Shown: positions 41,776 to 51,543, numbered from the stretch's first letter. The stretch is 64,000 nt of DNA from Litoribacter populi (GCF_007483685.1 NZ_VMKN01000001.1:1910393-1974392); one strand, 5' to 3'. Notes: generated by a model from the letters alone, not told the origin. A program made the numbers and translations.

Positions 41776-42966
41776 TTGAATTCATTTATTAAATATTCAG
41801 CTTTTTTTGTGGGTGCTATAGGTATCAATCAGGTTTTTATAGTTAGTCCTGAAGTGAACCAAAGTATTTATTATGGTATCTGTGGTTTGTACTTTGTTCT
41901 CCTCTTATTTTCTGGAGGGGCTAATAAGTTAAATTTATTTTTGTGTGGATTTTTGTTTTTTGCAATGGTAAGTATATTGTTGAACAGTATTCCTTCCCAA
42001 TTTCAACCTTGGTTTAGATTGGCTTCTTTCCTAATTATGATTGGATTGTTAGGACCATTTATTTCTTCCCCCAAATTTTTCGCATTTCGATATTTTACTT
42101 TTAGCAAGGTTAACCTGTTCATTTTAATTCTAGGTTCCGCAAGTTTTTTAACCAAAATTCTACCATTAAGAGTTCCTGAGGGAAGGGGGGGCTGGAGCGG
42201 ATTTTTTGTGCATACCATGATCCTAGGTCCTATGGCTTCTATTTCCTTATTGCTTGCTCTTTATTTATTTTATCATGAAAAAATTTCCAATCGACCCAAT
42301 AAAAAGTTGATACTTTTATACCAAATTTGTATGTCGTCTTCTTTTCTAAGCCTATTACTAGCTAGTTCTAGAACTGCAATTCTTGCTTGTATTGGGGCTC
42401 TTTTGTTTTTTTTCTATAAAATTTACCAGCAAAGGTTATCCAAATTTCTATATACCATTTTAATTATATCTGGTCTCATAGGGTTGTCAAGCCCTATTTG
42501 GCTTTCCTATGCCGATGGAATTCAAAATAAAATGCAAGATAGCGATAAAAAGGGTGATCTCGTTGCTACTCGTAGGTCTATTTGGGATGCAAGATTTCTT
42601 GAATTTTATGAATCTCCAATATATGGAGTAGGCTTTTCGCACTTAAAATATAATGCAAAAAAAAAGATAGATGATGATGGAAAAGTTGAACCGGGAAGTT
42701 CATTCTTAGCCGCCTTGTCCATGACAGGGATTTTGGGGTTTTTGATGCTCATAGGTGTTTTTGTATCCTACATCGCATTTGTAATTAAGGATAAAACTGA
42801 TATATTGAATATAGGAGTATTAGGTAGTCTTTTAATATTTTTTTCTATACATATGCTTGCTGAAGGATATCTACTTTCTTCTGGTGGAGTAATGTTTTTT
42901 TACCTATGGTTATTATTAGGGAATATTGAGATTTTTAAACAAACTGGTAAAATACAGATAATTTAA
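41776..42966 (+). CDS. Wzy-like O-antigen polymerase/ligase
   Basis: The 396-residue membrane protein has 10-12 transmembrane segments. The large periplasmic-loop signature of the Wzy_C/WaaL family is present: RRSIWDARFLEFYESPIYGV followed by GFSHLKYNAK, with the conserved Arg and Gly residues. The start is TTG (NSFIKYSAFF). It would polymerise repeat units on the periplasmic face or ligate glycans; sequence alone does not separate the two. It is the only such gene in the locus, so polymerase is favoured. Confidence 0.82.
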   Translation: MNSFIKYSAFFVGAIGINQVFIVSPEVNQSIYYGICGLYFVLLLFSGGANKLNLFLCGFLFFAMVSILLNSIPSQFQPWFRLASFLIMIGLLGPFISSPKFFAFRYFTFSKVNLFILILGSASFLTKILPLRVPEGRGGWSGFFVHTMILGPMASISLLLALYLFYHEKISNRPNKKLILLYQICMSSSFLSLLLASSRTAILACIGALLFFFYKIYQQRLSKFLYTILIISGLIGLSSPIWLSYADGIQNKMQDSDKKGDLVATRRSIWDARFLEFYESPIYGVGFSHLKYNAKKKIDDDGKVEPGSSFLAALSMTGILGFLMLIGVFVSYIAFVIKDKTDILNIGVLGSLLIFFSIHMLAEGYLLSSGGVMFFYLWLLLGNIEIFKQTGKIQII

Positions 42967-42969
42967 AGA

Positions 42970-44067
42970 ATGAGGACTTTTATTTTTTGGCAGTATGCTT
43001 TAAGCATTCACCAGTCAGCCTTTTTAAAAAATATTGCTAAAAGCAATAAGGTGATTTTATTAGTATCCAAAGAATATAGTGAAAACAGAAAAGCATTAGG
43101 TTGGACAGCTCCGAATTTTGGAGAGGTAGATGTTCGGGTAGATGCTTCCTCAAGTCAGGTAGAATCAGTTTTTAAAAATCATCCCAATGCTATTCATGTT
43201 TTTGGTGGAATCGATGCATTTCAATTTGTCTATGAGGCATTTAAAAGAGCCATAGCTCTCAATAGTCATATTTTGGTCTATTTAGAAACGGTTAATTTGA
43301 AGGGTTTGAAGGGGATTTTAAGATTTATTAAATATAAATTACTTTTTCTGAGGTATGAAAGAAAGATTCAAGGAATTCTTGCCACAGGTTTAACTGCCAG
43401 ATCCTGTTTTGTAAAAATTGGGTTTCCCGAAAATAAAATTTTTGATTGGGGATATTTTACGGAAAATCCCGAAATGAGGAGAGATACTCAGGTTATGGAA
43501 AGAGGGAAACCGAGCTACCTTTACGTTGGAGCACTGATTAAGAGGAAAAACATTCTTTCAGTGTTGAAAACTGTAGAAAAATATTCTGAGCATTTCCATA
43601 AATTTACAATCGTAGGTGTTGGGCCTTTGGAAAATGAAATTAAAAAACTGTCTAATATCCATTCTAAAATTTATTTTTTAGGAGGGGTAGTCAATACCGA
43701 AGTATTCGAGCAAATGGAAAGCCATGATTATCTAGTCCTTCCTAGTTTTTTTGATGGCTGGGGGGCTGTTGTCAATGAAGCTTTGATGTCAGGAATGAAA
43801 GTATTGGTGAGTGAACAATGTGGAGCCAGCGCATTGGTTTCACAACAAAGTGTAGGGTATATATTTAATCCATTTTCAGAGGAATCTTTTGAAAATGCTT
43901 TTAAAAAATCTTTGGATTCAGGGATTGTTAATATCGCAACTAGGACTTCAATAAAGGTGTGGGCTTCAAATACAATATCAGGCCCAGTAGTTTCTAATTA
44001 TTTTGAGAATATTATAGAACATATTTTTGATGGTTCAGACGAAGTTCAATCTGCTCCTTGGCTTTAA
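42970..44067 (+). CDS. Glycosyltransferase family 4-like
   Basis: The 365-residue GT-B enzyme has a divergent N-terminal half (FIFWQYALSIHQSAFLKNIA) and a clear donor domain: YLYVGALIKRKNILSVLKTV, TIVGVGPLENEIKKL, and LPSFFDGWGAVVNEALMSGM (EX7E-like, with the GWG block). Donor and acceptor are unknown. It starts three bases after the Wzy-like gene and shows no domain loss. Confidence 0.85.
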   Translation: MRTFIFWQYALSIHQSAFLKNIAKSNKVILLVSKEYSENRKALGWTAPNFGEVDVRVDASSSQVESVFKNHPNAIHVFGGIDAFQFVYEAFKRAIALNSHILVYLETVNLKGLKGILRFIKYKLLFLRYERKIQGILATGLTARSCFVKIGFPENKIFDWGYFTENPEMRRDTQVMERGKPSYLYVGALIKRKNILSVLKTVEKYSEHFHKFTIVGVGPLENEIKKLSNIHSKIYFLGGVVNTEVFEQMESHDYLVLPSFFDGWGAVVNEALMSGMKVLVSEQCGASALVSQQSVGYIFNPFSEESFENAFKKSLDSGIVNIATRTSIKVWASNTISGPVVSNYFENIIEHIFDGSDEVQSAPWL

Positions 44068-44081
44068 CTTTTTAAATTTTT

Positions 44082-45239
44082 ATGCAAGTACTACATATTA
44101 TTTCCACACTAAACAAAAGTTCTGGGGGACCATCTCTAAGTTCATTTACCCTAGTTAAAGGTTTACAGCAAGTTGGGTTAAATATAGAAATGCTCACTTT
44201 TGCGCCAAGAAAAGAGAACGAAAGGTTAATTTCAGAAGAAGTTTTTATATGGAAGTTACCCTACTCTCTTTTTCCAAAGTGGGAATATTCCTTATCCGCA
44301 ATCAAGTTTTTGAAACATAATCATAGGCAGTTTGATATTTTCCATATTCATGGACTTTGGGAATTTTTGCCACATACCGCAGCTAGACAAGCTATAAAAT
44401 CTAAAAAGCCTTATATTTTCACTCTTCGTGGGATGTTATACCCATCAGCCCTGGAGCATTCTAATTTGATAAAATCAATCGCTTCTAAGTTTTTTCAGGA
44501 TTGGGATTTAGCGTGCGCTGCTGTTCTACATGCAACATGTGAGGAGGAGTATAGAGTGATAAGATCTTTAAACTTTACTAACCCAGTAGCTATTATTCCT
44601 AATCCCATAGCTCTGCCATTTCCATTTGAAGTAATTGAGAAAAAATGTCGTAAGGTAGTTAGGTATGGTTTTGTTGGGCGATTGAATTTTATAAAAAATA
44701 TCGAAGGGTTAATTGAAGCATGGAGACTATTTTTAAAGGATGTAAATAGCGAAAGAGTTGAGCTTGTGATTGTTGGAGATGGTGAAAAAAAATATAAAAG
44801 AAAACTTGAAATTTTAATTCATCGGGCAGAAATTAAAAATATTGCTTTTACTGGATTTTTGGATGGAGAAGATAAAGAAAAAATGATCTCATCTTTTCAC
44901 TACTTATTATTACCAAGTAAATCCGAAAACTTTGGAATGGTAGTTACTGAAGCCCTTTCAAAAGGTGTTCCTGTAATCGCATCAAAGGGAACGCCTTGGA
45001 AAGATTTGGAAGATTTTAGATGTGGGTGGTGGGTAAACAATGAACCGCAGAATTTAAAGTCCTACATATTACGCGCCTTTCATCAAGAAGAGAGTGAAAG
45101 ATTGAAAATGGGGATAGCTGGCCAGGAGCTAGTTAAAAATAAATATTCCCAAATGGCGGTTGCGGAAGAAATGAAAACCTTATATAAGTGGGTGTTAAAT
45201 AGAGACACTACTCCTCCAACTTTTTTAAAACTTGACTGA
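44082..45239 (+). CDS. Glycosyltransferase family 4
   Basis: The 385-residue GT-B enzyme has the N-terminal block SGGPSLSSFTLVKGLQ, FHIHGLWEFLPHTAARQA, IFTLRGMLYPSAL and the donor domain YGFVGRLNFIKNIEGLIEAW, VIVGDGEKKYKRKLEI and PSKSENFGMVVTEALSKGVP. The HGLW/RGML combination is typical of WcaI/fucosyl- or mannosyltransferase-like members, but the donor remains unassigned. Its TGA overlaps the next ATG by one base. Confidence 0.87.
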   Translation: MQVLHIISTLNKSSGGPSLSSFTLVKGLQQVGLNIEMLTFAPRKENERLISEEVFIWKLPYSLFPKWEYSLSAIKFLKHNHRQFDIFHIHGLWEFLPHTAARQAIKSKKPYIFTLRGMLYPSALEHSNLIKSIASKFFQDWDLACAAVLHATCEEEYRVIRSLNFTNPVAIIPNPIALPFPFEVIEKKCRKVVRYGFVGRLNFIKNIEGLIEAWRLFLKDVNSERVELVIVGDGEKKYKRKLEILIHRAEIKNIAFTGFLDGEDKEKMISSFHYLLLPSKSENFGMVVTEALSKGVPVIASKGTPWKDLEDFRCGWWVNNEPQNLKSYILRAFHQEESERLKMGIAGQELVKNKYSQMAVAEEMKTLYKWVLNRDTTPPTFLKLD

Positions 45240-45805
45240 TGGTTGAAGAATATACATTTAAGGTCAATTTATCGAAATATGAGAATAAACTCAGTTTTTA
45301 TAATAAAGCTGGTAGATTTATTTGGGGCTTTGTCTACTTTCTACTAATTAGACCATTTACACTTACTATTTTTAATTCCTTTAGAGTTTTTATCTATAAT
45401 ATATTTGGGGCTAAAATTTCCTATAAGGCTACCATCAATTCATCAGCAAAAGTTTGGGCTCCTTGGAATTTGATTATGGAAAATTACTCTTGCTTAGGAC
45501 CGAAAGTGGACTGCTACAATCCTGGAAAAGTCACTATTGGACAGAACTCCACAATTTCGCAAAAAGCCTATCTGTGTACAGCTACGCACGATATTACACT
45601 TGCCCATCACCCACTTGTTGTTTTTCCCATAAGGATTGAAGATCAGGTTTGGGTAGCTGCAGAATCATTTGTTGGTCCTGGGGTGACGCTTAGACAAGGA
45701 GCTGTAGTAGGGGCTCGAGCTGCTGTTTTCAAAGATGTTGATAGTTGGAGTGTAGTTGGAGGAAATCCGGCTAAGTTTATCAAAACTAGGAAATTGGTAG
45801 GATGA
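45239..45805 (+). CDS. WcaF-type colanic-acid-like O-acetyltransferase
   Basis: The 188-residue protein has an N-terminal amphipathic or membrane-proximal helix region (FIWGFVYFLLIRPFTLTIFN) followed by a left-handed beta helix: VKVWAPWNLIMENYSCLGP-like turns, VDCYNPGKVTIGQNSTISQ, the catalytic TATHDITL and WVAAESFVGPGVTLRQGAVV. It matches the WcaF family acting on exopolysaccharide intermediates. It is the second acetyltransferase of the locus and overlaps the next gene by four bases. Confidence 0.88.
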   Translation: MVEEYTFKVNLSKYENKLSFYNKAGRFIWGFVYFLLIRPFTLTIFNSFRVFIYNIFGAKISYKATINSSAKVWAPWNLIMENYSCLGPKVDCYNPGKVTIGQNSTISQKAYLCTATHDITLAHHPLVVFPIRIEDQVWVAAESFVGPGVTLRQGAVVGARAAVFKDVDSWSVVGGNPAKFIKTRKLVG

Positions 45806-46686
45806 AAATTAGCGTAGTTATTTTGACATTTAATGAGGAGATTCATCTTCAAAGATGTCTTGATAGTGCAAAGGCTATATCGGATGATATTCATGTGGTA
45901 GACTCATTTTCGACAGATAAGACGAGTGAAATTGCCAGAGAAAACCTGGTAAACTTTTATCAGAGAAAATGGGAAAAGAGTCATGCAAAACAACTCAATT
46001 GGGCATTAGCAAGCTTACCTTTTCAGGGTGAATGGATATTGAGGTTGGATGCGGATGAATATTTAACCTCAGAACTCATTCATGAAATAGAAAATGAATT
46101 GCCTAATCTTACCTCAGAAGTTAACGGGATTTATCTTCCTTTGCGAAGAGTATTTATGGGAAGACACATCAAAAGGGGTGGAGCCAATGGGGTGAAAATA
46201 TTGAGGTTGTTCCGTCTCGGTAAAGCTATTTCACAGCAAAAATGGATGGATGAACGCATGGTTATAACATCAGGACAAACAGCTTCTTTCAAAGGAGAGT
46301 TTGTGGATGAGAATCTGAATGATATCAGTTGGTGGATAAACAAGCACAACAACTATGCTGCGAGAGAGGCAATTGATGTTTTATCATCTAACTTCACTTA
46401 CTCGGGTAAAAAAGGTCCAGATGAAACGATTTTGAGTAAGGCAAGCCAAAAAGGCCTTTACAATAGATTTCCACTATTTTTTAGATCTTTTCTGTATTTT
46501 TTTTACCGCTATTTTATTCAGTTAGGATTTTTGGATGGTAAAGAGGGTTTTGTGTGGCATTTTATGCAAGGTTGGTGGTATAGAACATTGGTTGATGTCC
46601 TTCTTCTCGAGGTTCGTGTCAAATATGGGAAAGATACTGAAGCCATAAAAACACATTTTTCAAAAAAATATAACATAGATTTTTAG
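45802..46686 (+). CDS. Glycosyltransferase family 2 (WaaE/KdtX-like)
   Basis: The 294-residue GT-A enzyme starts KISVVILTFNEEIHLQRCLD, then IHVVDSFSTDKTSEIA and WILRLDADEYLTSEL with the DAD metal site. The C-terminus carries a hydrophobic segment near FFRSFLYFFYRYFIQLGFLD, typical of the WaaE-like lipopolysaccharide-core beta-glucosyltransferase group. It is likely a membrane-associated beta-glycosyltransferase. The gene start overlaps the preceding stop. Confidence 0.87.
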   Translation: MKISVVILTFNEEIHLQRCLDSAKAISDDIHVVDSFSTDKTSEIARENLVNFYQRKWEKSHAKQLNWALASLPFQGEWILRLDADEYLTSELIHEIENELPNLTSEVNGIYLPLRRVFMGRHIKRGGANGVKILRLFRLGKAISQQKWMDERMVITSGQTASFKGEFVDENLNDISWWINKHNNYAAREAIDVLSSNFTYSGKKGPDETILSKASQKGLYNRFPLFFRSFLYFFYRYFIQLGFLDGKEGFVWHFMQGWWYRTLVDVLLLEVRVKYGKDTEAIKTHFSKKYNIDF

Positions 46687-46697
46687 CTGATTCAATT

Positions 46698-47459
46698 ATG
46701 AAAATAAGCATTGTGACTACTAGTTTTAATAGTGCAACCACCATTAGAGATACCATCGATTCAGTGTTAAGCCAGGACTATCCTGACTTGGAATACATTA
46801 TAGCAGATGGGAACTCAAAGGATGGTACAAAGGAAATTCTTGAATCTTATGACGACCCGAGAATTGTATGGTTTTCAGAATCAGACCGAGGGATATATGA
46901 TGGGATGAATAAGGGATTAAAAATGGCATCTGGAGAGGTAGTGGGGATATTGAATTCCGACGATTTTTATAAGGATAGCAGGGTTATTTCTAAAATAGCC
47001 AAAGAGTTTATTAACACGGATGCAGAAGCTGTATTTGGAGATGTGAGGTTCGTCAACCCCCAAAAGTTAAATAGAACAGTTAGGTATTATAGTTCAAAAT
47101 TTTTTAATCCCTCGTGGTTTAGGTATGGCTTTATGCCGGCACATCCAACTTTTTTTACTCGAAAAATGTGGTTTGAGGAATTTGGGTATTATCAGACAGA
47201 CTATAAGATAGCTGCTGATTATGAGTTGTTGACCAGGTTTCTATACAAACATAAACTACCTTATCGGTATGTACCCTTAGATATGATCATCATGCGAACT
47301 GGGGGTGCAAGTACAAAATCTATTTACAGTAATTATATTTTGAATAAAGAAATAGTAAGAGGTTGTAAAGAAAATGGCATAAAAACATACCTTGGAGTTT
47401 TGGCTTTTAAATACTTTGTTAAAGTTTTTGAATTGATGCCAAGGTGGAAAGTATCCTGA
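46698..47459 (+). CDS. Glycosyltransferase family 2 (WcaA/WfgS-like)
   Basis: The 253-residue GT-A enzyme has KISIVTTSFNSATTIRDTID, EYIIADGNSKDGTKEILESY, SDRGIYDGMNKGLKMASGEV and the metal site NSDDFY. The sequence DRGIYDGMNKG is a hallmark of a GT2 subgroup in O-antigen and colanic-acid loci. It is the last gene before the rmlA unit; a 65-base spacer with regulatory-looking sequence follows. Confidence 0.88.
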   Translation: MKISIVTTSFNSATTIRDTIDSVLSQDYPDLEYIIADGNSKDGTKEILESYDDPRIVWFSESDRGIYDGMNKGLKMASGEVVGILNSDDFYKDSRVISKIAKEFINTDAEAVFGDVRFVNPQKLNRTVRYYSSKFFNPSWFRYGFMPAHPTFFTRKMWFEEFGYYQTDYKIAADYELLTRFLYKHKLPYRYVPLDMIIMRTGGASTKSIYSNYILNKEIVRGCKENGIKTYLGVLAFKYFVKVFELMPRWKVS

Positions 47460-47466
47460 AAAATAC

Positions 47467-47512
47467 TATTTTTGAGCTGTTTTGAATTTTTAATCCATAT
47501 GCAGTTGCATAT
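47467..47512 (+). promoter_or_regulatory. Candidate promoter and palindrome upstream of rmlA
   Basis: TATTTTTG at 47467-47474 is an exact -7 element, lacking a good TTG at the -33 distance. Downstream, ATATGCA-GT-TGCATAT at 47497-47512 is a 16-bp palindrome with perfect 7-bp arms, 12 bases before the rmlA ATG. The two-base centre is too tight for an RNA hairpin, so a protein-binding DNA site is more likely. Confidence 0.45.
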
Positions 47513-47524
47513 AAAAGAGTATAA

Positions 47525-48397
47525 ATGAAAGGAATTATCTTAGCCGGGGGCTCCGGCACGCGTTTACACCCATTGACAATATCTGTGAGTAAGCAGTTGA
47601 TGCCTATTTATGACAAGCCAATGGTTTATTATCCTTTGTCAGTTTTGATGCTTTCGGGGATAAAAGAAATTTTGATAATTTCAACCCCACATGACCTTTC
47701 GGGTTTTGAGAAACTATTGGGTGATGGAAGCCAATTAGGAATAAAATTAAGTTATGCGGAACAGCCTTCACCAGATGGACTTGCTCAAGCATTTATAATT
47801 GGAGAGGATTTTATTGGAGATGATGATGTTTGCCTAGTTTTAGGAGACAATATTTTCTACGGAGCAGGTCTTCCCAGCCTTTTAACTACGTCAGCAAGCA
47901 TTGCCGAAAAGGAGAAAAAGGGGGTTGTTTTTGGGTATTATGTAGAGGATCCAGAGAGATATGGTGTTGCCGAAATTGATGAAAACGGTAATGTCTTAGG
48001 TATTGAAGAAAAGCCCAAAGAACCAAAATCTAACTATGCTGTGGTTGGCTTGTATTATTACCCTAATAATGTGGTGAAATATGCAAAGGATATTAAGCCA
48101 TCTGAAAGAGGAGAGCTTGAGATTACATCCATAAATCAATTATACTTAGAGGATAAGAACCTTAAACTTCAAAAACTAAGTAGGGGATATGCCTGGCTAG
48201 ATACAGGTACCCATGAATCCATGAGTGAAGCAACAGAATTTGTAAAGGCCGTTGAAAAAAGAACAAGTTTGAAAATTGCCTGTATTGAGGAAGTTGCCTA
48301 TAGAATGGGATATATTTCTAAGGACGAATTAAGGAAGTTAGGTGAGCCTTTGGCAAAAAGTACCTATGGTCAGTATATTTTAAAAATTGCAGAATAA
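47525..48397 (+). CDS. rmlA: Glucose-1-phosphate thymidylyltransferase
   Basis: RmlA makes dTDP-glucose from glucose-1-phosphate and dTTP. The 290-residue sequence has [20 protein letters not shown] and [72 protein letters not shown] and [16 protein letters not shown]. Length is normal. RmlB, RmlC and RmlD are not in the window, so the downstream sugar (L-rhamnose or another dTDP sugar) must be completed by genes elsewhere. It is flanked by a candidate promoter/palindrome and a terminator, unlike its tightly packed neighbours. Confidence 0.95.
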   Translation: MKGIILAGGSGTRLHPLTISVSKQLMPIYDKPMVYYPLSVLMLSGIKEILIISTPHDLSGFEKLLGDGSQLGIKLSYAEQPSPDGLAQAFIIGEDFIGDDDVCLVLGDNIFYGAGLPSLLTTSASIAEKEKKGVVFGYYVEDPERYGVAEIDENGNVLGIEEKPKEPKSNYAVVGLYYYPNNVVKYAKDIKPSERGELEITSINQLYLEDKNLKLQKLSRGYAWLDTGTHESMSEATEFVKAVEKRTSLKIACIEEVAYRMGYISKDELRKLGEPLAKSTYGQYILKIAE

Positions 48398-48405
48398 TTT
48401 TTATA

Positions 48406-48441
48406 AAGGGGTTGCTTTCAGCAATTCCCTTTTTATTTTTT
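48406..48441 (+). terminator. Rho-independent terminator after rmlA, inside the locus
   Basis: A stem of about ten pairs (AAGGGGTTGCT with AGCAATTCCCTT, one G-U pair and one bulge) has a TTC loop and ends in a T-rich run (TTTTTATTTTTTT). The T-run ends one base before the next gene's ATG at 48443, so downstream genes need read-through or a promoter inside rmlA. Confidence 0.75.
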
Positions 48442-48442
48442 T

Positions 48443-49498
48443 ATGACATTAGTTACTGTCTTAATGCCTGTTTACAATGTGGCTCACTGGTTGCCAGAAA
48501 CCATTCAATCCATATTGAATCAAACTTTTTCGGATTTTGAATTTTTAATCATTAATGATGGAAGCTCTGATAATAGTGCGGAAATCATCAAATCATTCGA
48601 AGATCCTCGAATTAGCTATATTAAAAATGAGCAAAACTTAGGATATATTGAGTGTCTCAATTTTGGATTAAGAAGGATCTCTAGCAAATATATAGTCAGA
48701 ATGGATGCGGATGATGTTTCATTACCTGATAGAATTGCTCATCAGGTTAACTATATGGAAGATCATCCCGAAGTGGTGGTTTGTGGAGGTAGTAGAATTA
48801 ATATTTTTGAAAATTGCTCGCGTAAACCGCAATTTGTAAAAGCCATAATCAATGAGACAGAACTTTTTGTAAATTCTCTTTTTAACACTTCCATACATCA
48901 TCCTTGTGCCATTCTTAGAACATCGGTTATAAAAGATAATAAGCTTCAATATGACGAAAGATTTTATTATGCCGAAGATAAAGATCTTTGGCTAAGAATG
49001 TCAAGATTTGGTGTACTTGCTAATTTATCAGAACCACTTTTATATTATAGAATTCACAAAAAACAGGTGACTTCATTGTTTCTAGAAATTCAACGGGATA
49101 ATAGTACTGACATAACTTATGAATTTTTTAAAACTATGGGTGTTTATATTGATAAAAATAGAATTCCATTGCTCAAAAAAATTTGTTATGAAGAACAATG
49201 TAAGACTTTAAAAGAGCTCTTCGAAGTAGAACAGTTAATTTTTCAAATAATTGATAAAGCATATACTGTTGAATTTAAGTTTGTGAAAGAGTTAGAGAAG
49301 AGTCTTCATGATCGTTTAGCTACAATTGTTTCTAGGTCATCAAGGATTGGACTAGAAGTTTTGGTCTTTGTCCGTAAGAGTGAATTGATGAGTCTATATC
49401 AGGTTAGGTTTATGACATATGTTAAAATAATTTCAAGGTGTTTTTATAAAGGTGAAAACCTGTTCTTGAAATTTTTACATAAAAAACTATGGTATTAA
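48443..49498 (+). CDS. Glycosyltransferase family 2 (paralogue of the 51540 gene)
   Basis: The 351-residue GT-A enzyme has LVTVLMPVYNVAHWLPETI, FLIINDGSSDNSAEIIKSFE, NLGYIECLNFGLRRISSKYI and VRMDADDVSLPDRIAHQVNY, with the metal-site DADD. Blocks such as FNTSIHHPCAILRTSVIKD and YYAEDKDLWLRMSRFGVLAN are shared with the product at 51540. The C-terminal 120 residues are helical. It starts directly behind the rmlA terminator and overlaps the next gene by 10 bases. Confidence 0.87.
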   Translation: MTLVTVLMPVYNVAHWLPETIQSILNQTFSDFEFLIINDGSSDNSAEIIKSFEDPRISYIKNEQNLGYIECLNFGLRRISSKYIVRMDADDVSLPDRIAHQVNYMEDHPEVVVCGGSRINIFENCSRKPQFVKAIINETELFVNSLFNTSIHHPCAILRTSVIKDNKLQYDERFYYAEDKDLWLRMSRFGVLANLSEPLLYYRIHKKQVTSLFLEIQRDNSTDITYEFFKTMGVYIDKNRIPLLKKICYEEQCKTLKELFEVEQLIFQIIDKAYTVEFKFVKELEKSLHDRLATIVSRSSRIGLEVLVFVRKSELMSLYQVRFMTYVKIISRCFYKGENLFLKFLHKKLWY

Positions 49499-50475
49499 GC
49501 ATTATTGTTACCGCCTATAATTTAGATAGGTATATCGAAGAGTGTATAGAATCCTTAATTTTTGACGAAGATTCATATGAAATTATTGTCGTAAATGATG
49601 GGTCTTTTGATAATACCTTGGGTGTTCTTTTAAGGTTGTCATGTAATTACGGGAACATCCGGATCTTGAATCAAGAAAATAAAGGGGTAGGTGCAGCTCG
49701 AAATCTTGGTTTAGCATATGCCTCTGGTGAATACATTTGGTTTGTCGATGGTGATGACGTAGTATTCACGGCCAATCTTCAAAAGGCTATTAAGTTGTTG
49801 AGGGATTGTGAATTGGATGTTTTGGGTTTTTCTTTCAATTTGGTAGATGAAAAAGGGAGGGAGTCTGATTGGTTAAATTTAAATCCAGTGTTTAATGACT
49901 CAAAAATATCCAATGGAGAAGATTTTTATTTACATAATGTGCAATATAATTACATTTGGCAATATATCATTAGAAGGGCTATTCTTGTTAAGAATGGCCT
50001 GAATTTTATTACACCCTATAAAATGCAAGATTATGAATTTTTGCCCAGGATGATGTACTGTGTAAAGCGGGTTAAATCATTTACAACGCCATTAGTAAAA
50101 TATAGACAAAGATTAAACTCTGCTGTTAATAGCGATAATGATTCAGAAAGATTGTTTTTTTATGAATCAATGATTGTTGTTTATAATTGTATTGACTGTT
50201 TTAAAGAAGAGGTAGAAAAGAAATCATCTCTTTATAAAGGGTTAGAAAAAAGATGTGAAGACCTTAACCAAATGCTTTATTTAGACTTTTTGAACAGTCA
50301 GTTTAGCAAAGAAGAAGAGATAAAACTATATCAGAAGCTTAAATTCTATAAACTTTTTCCATTTAGAAAGATTAAAGGGTTCTCTTACAAAATGAACTTA
50401 AGATTAAATTTTTATCGAATTTTACTAAATTTTGATCCATTTTTATTTAAAAAAATTATTAGAACTTTAAATTAG
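49489..50475 (+). CDS. Glycosyltransferase family 2
   Basis: The 328-residue GT-A enzyme starts VLSIIVTAYNLDRYIEECIE. It has EIIVVNDGSFDNTLGVLLRL, NKGVGAARNLGLAYASGEYI and the metal-site DGDD in WFVDGDDVVF. Its overall arrangement resembles the 39155 product. The last 100 residues are Lys/Phe-rich and helical. The donor sugar is not predictable. Confidence 0.86.
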   Translation: MVLSIIVTAYNLDRYIEECIESLIFDEDSYEIIVVNDGSFDNTLGVLLRLSCNYGNIRILNQENKGVGAARNLGLAYASGEYIWFVDGDDVVFTANLQKAIKLLRDCELDVLGFSFNLVDEKGRESDWLNLNPVFNDSKISNGEDFYLHNVQYNYIWQYIIRRAILVKNGLNFITPYKMQDYEFLPRMMYCVKRVKSFTTPLVKYRQRLNSAVNSDNDSERLFFYESMIVVYNCIDCFKEEVEKKSSLYKGLEKRCEDLNQMLYLDFLNSQFSKEEEIKLYQKLKFYKLFPFRKIKGFSYKMNLRLNFYRILLNFDPFLFKKIIRTLN

Positions 50476-50481
50476 TATGTT

Positions 50482-51543
50482 TTGAATAAAATACAAAATA
50501 TTCATTGTAAAGTATCTAAACCCCAGACGGTTCATTGTAATCAGATTTTTACAGGTTTTTATATTTTAAATAAAACTGGAATTATTGACTTAGAAATTTC
50601 AAATCTAGATAGTGAGAATGACGGATTTTTTGATGTAGTGATAAATAGTAAGTTAAAAATTAGGTATGATCTTTTGGATGGGTTTAATTGGGTCAATAAG
50701 ACAAGTGAAATTGATAATTTGAAATATTTCAAAACGGTCACAAAGGGAGTTGATTTTTATTTTAAAAGAAGTTTTCAACCTTCTCTTTATGATTTTGCAA
50801 GTCCAACATGTAAGCTCTTTCCCTTAGGCTTCAATTTCAACGTAGTTCCTTCTCCATATTTTTTTCTCAAATCGGATATTGATTCCTTGATTAATACTCC
50901 TAGAGTTTTGGTAGAAAAGTTGATTCAGTATTCGCAGGAAAATATTCCTGAAAACATCTATGTTCACCCTCCTGCTGATGAAGATCCATGTCAGATACTT
51001 TTTTATACTCGTTTGTGGGATCCCCATGATCATACTGACAATCCTGATTTTGCCTCAGAGTTAAAGGACATCAATTTTTCTAGGATAAGTGCTATTGAAA
51101 AGTGCCGAAAAGAATTTGGCAAACAGTTTAGTGGTGGGTTATATGACTCTCCTTTGGCTAGAAGAATGGCGCCTCATTTAATTCTCGAAAAAAGAAAAAT
51201 TAGAAAGCTGAATTATCTAAAAAAAGTTAAAAAAAGTAACATTTGCATTGCCACTCGAGGACTTCATAATTCTACAGGATGGAAATTTGCAGAGTATATT
51301 GCGGTAAGTCGAGCTATTGTAACTGAGCCACTTACTTATACTACTACTGGAGATTTTAAATGTGGGAGAAATTTTTTGGAATTCAATAGTCCACAATCGC
51401 TAATTTCCAAGATCCAAAAGTTGTTAAACGACAAGTCTTTAAGGCAAAATATGATGGAGGCAAATTTTGAGTATTATAACTCCTATTTAAAACCAGATCA
51501 ACTTGTATTAAATTCTTTAAAGAAAATTTTTAATAGTTTATGA
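50482..51543 (+). CDS. Glycosyltransferase family 1-like protein, divergent N-terminus
   Basis: The 353-residue protein starts at TTG (NKIQNIHCKVSKPQ). The first 130 residues match no domain I recognise. The C-terminal part has glycosyltransferase-like features: SNICIATRGLHNSTGWKFAE then YIAVSRAIVTEPL (the position of the donor-binding E/G loop), and QSLISKIQKLLNDKSLRQNM, the usual end of GT-B donor domains. A HPPADEDPCQILFYTRLWDP segment precedes this. It is therefore probably a GT-B enzyme with an atypical acceptor domain. Its end overlaps the next start (ATGA). Confidence 0.65.
   Translation: MNKIQNIHCKVSKPQTVHCNQIFTGFYILNKTGIIDLEISNLDSENDGFFDVVINSKLKIRYDLLDGFNWVNKTSEIDNLKYFKTVTKGVDFYFKRSFQPSLYDFASPTCKLFPLGFNFNVVPSPYFFLKSDIDSLINTPRVLVEKLIQYSQENIPENIYVHPPADEDPCQILFYTRLWDPHDHTDNPDFASELKDINFSRISAIEKCRKEFGKQFSGGLYDSPLARRMAPHLILEKRKIRKLNYLKKVKKSNICIATRGLHNSTGWKFAEYIAVSRAIVTEPLTYTTTGDFKCGRNFLEFNSPQSLISKIQKLLNDKSLRQNMMEANFEYYNSYLKPDQLVLNSLKKIFNSL

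Noticed and set aside
41776-42966. Wzx flippase
   Set aside because: The periplasmic-loop motif is that of Wzy/WaaL proteins, not the MATE-like Wzx pattern.
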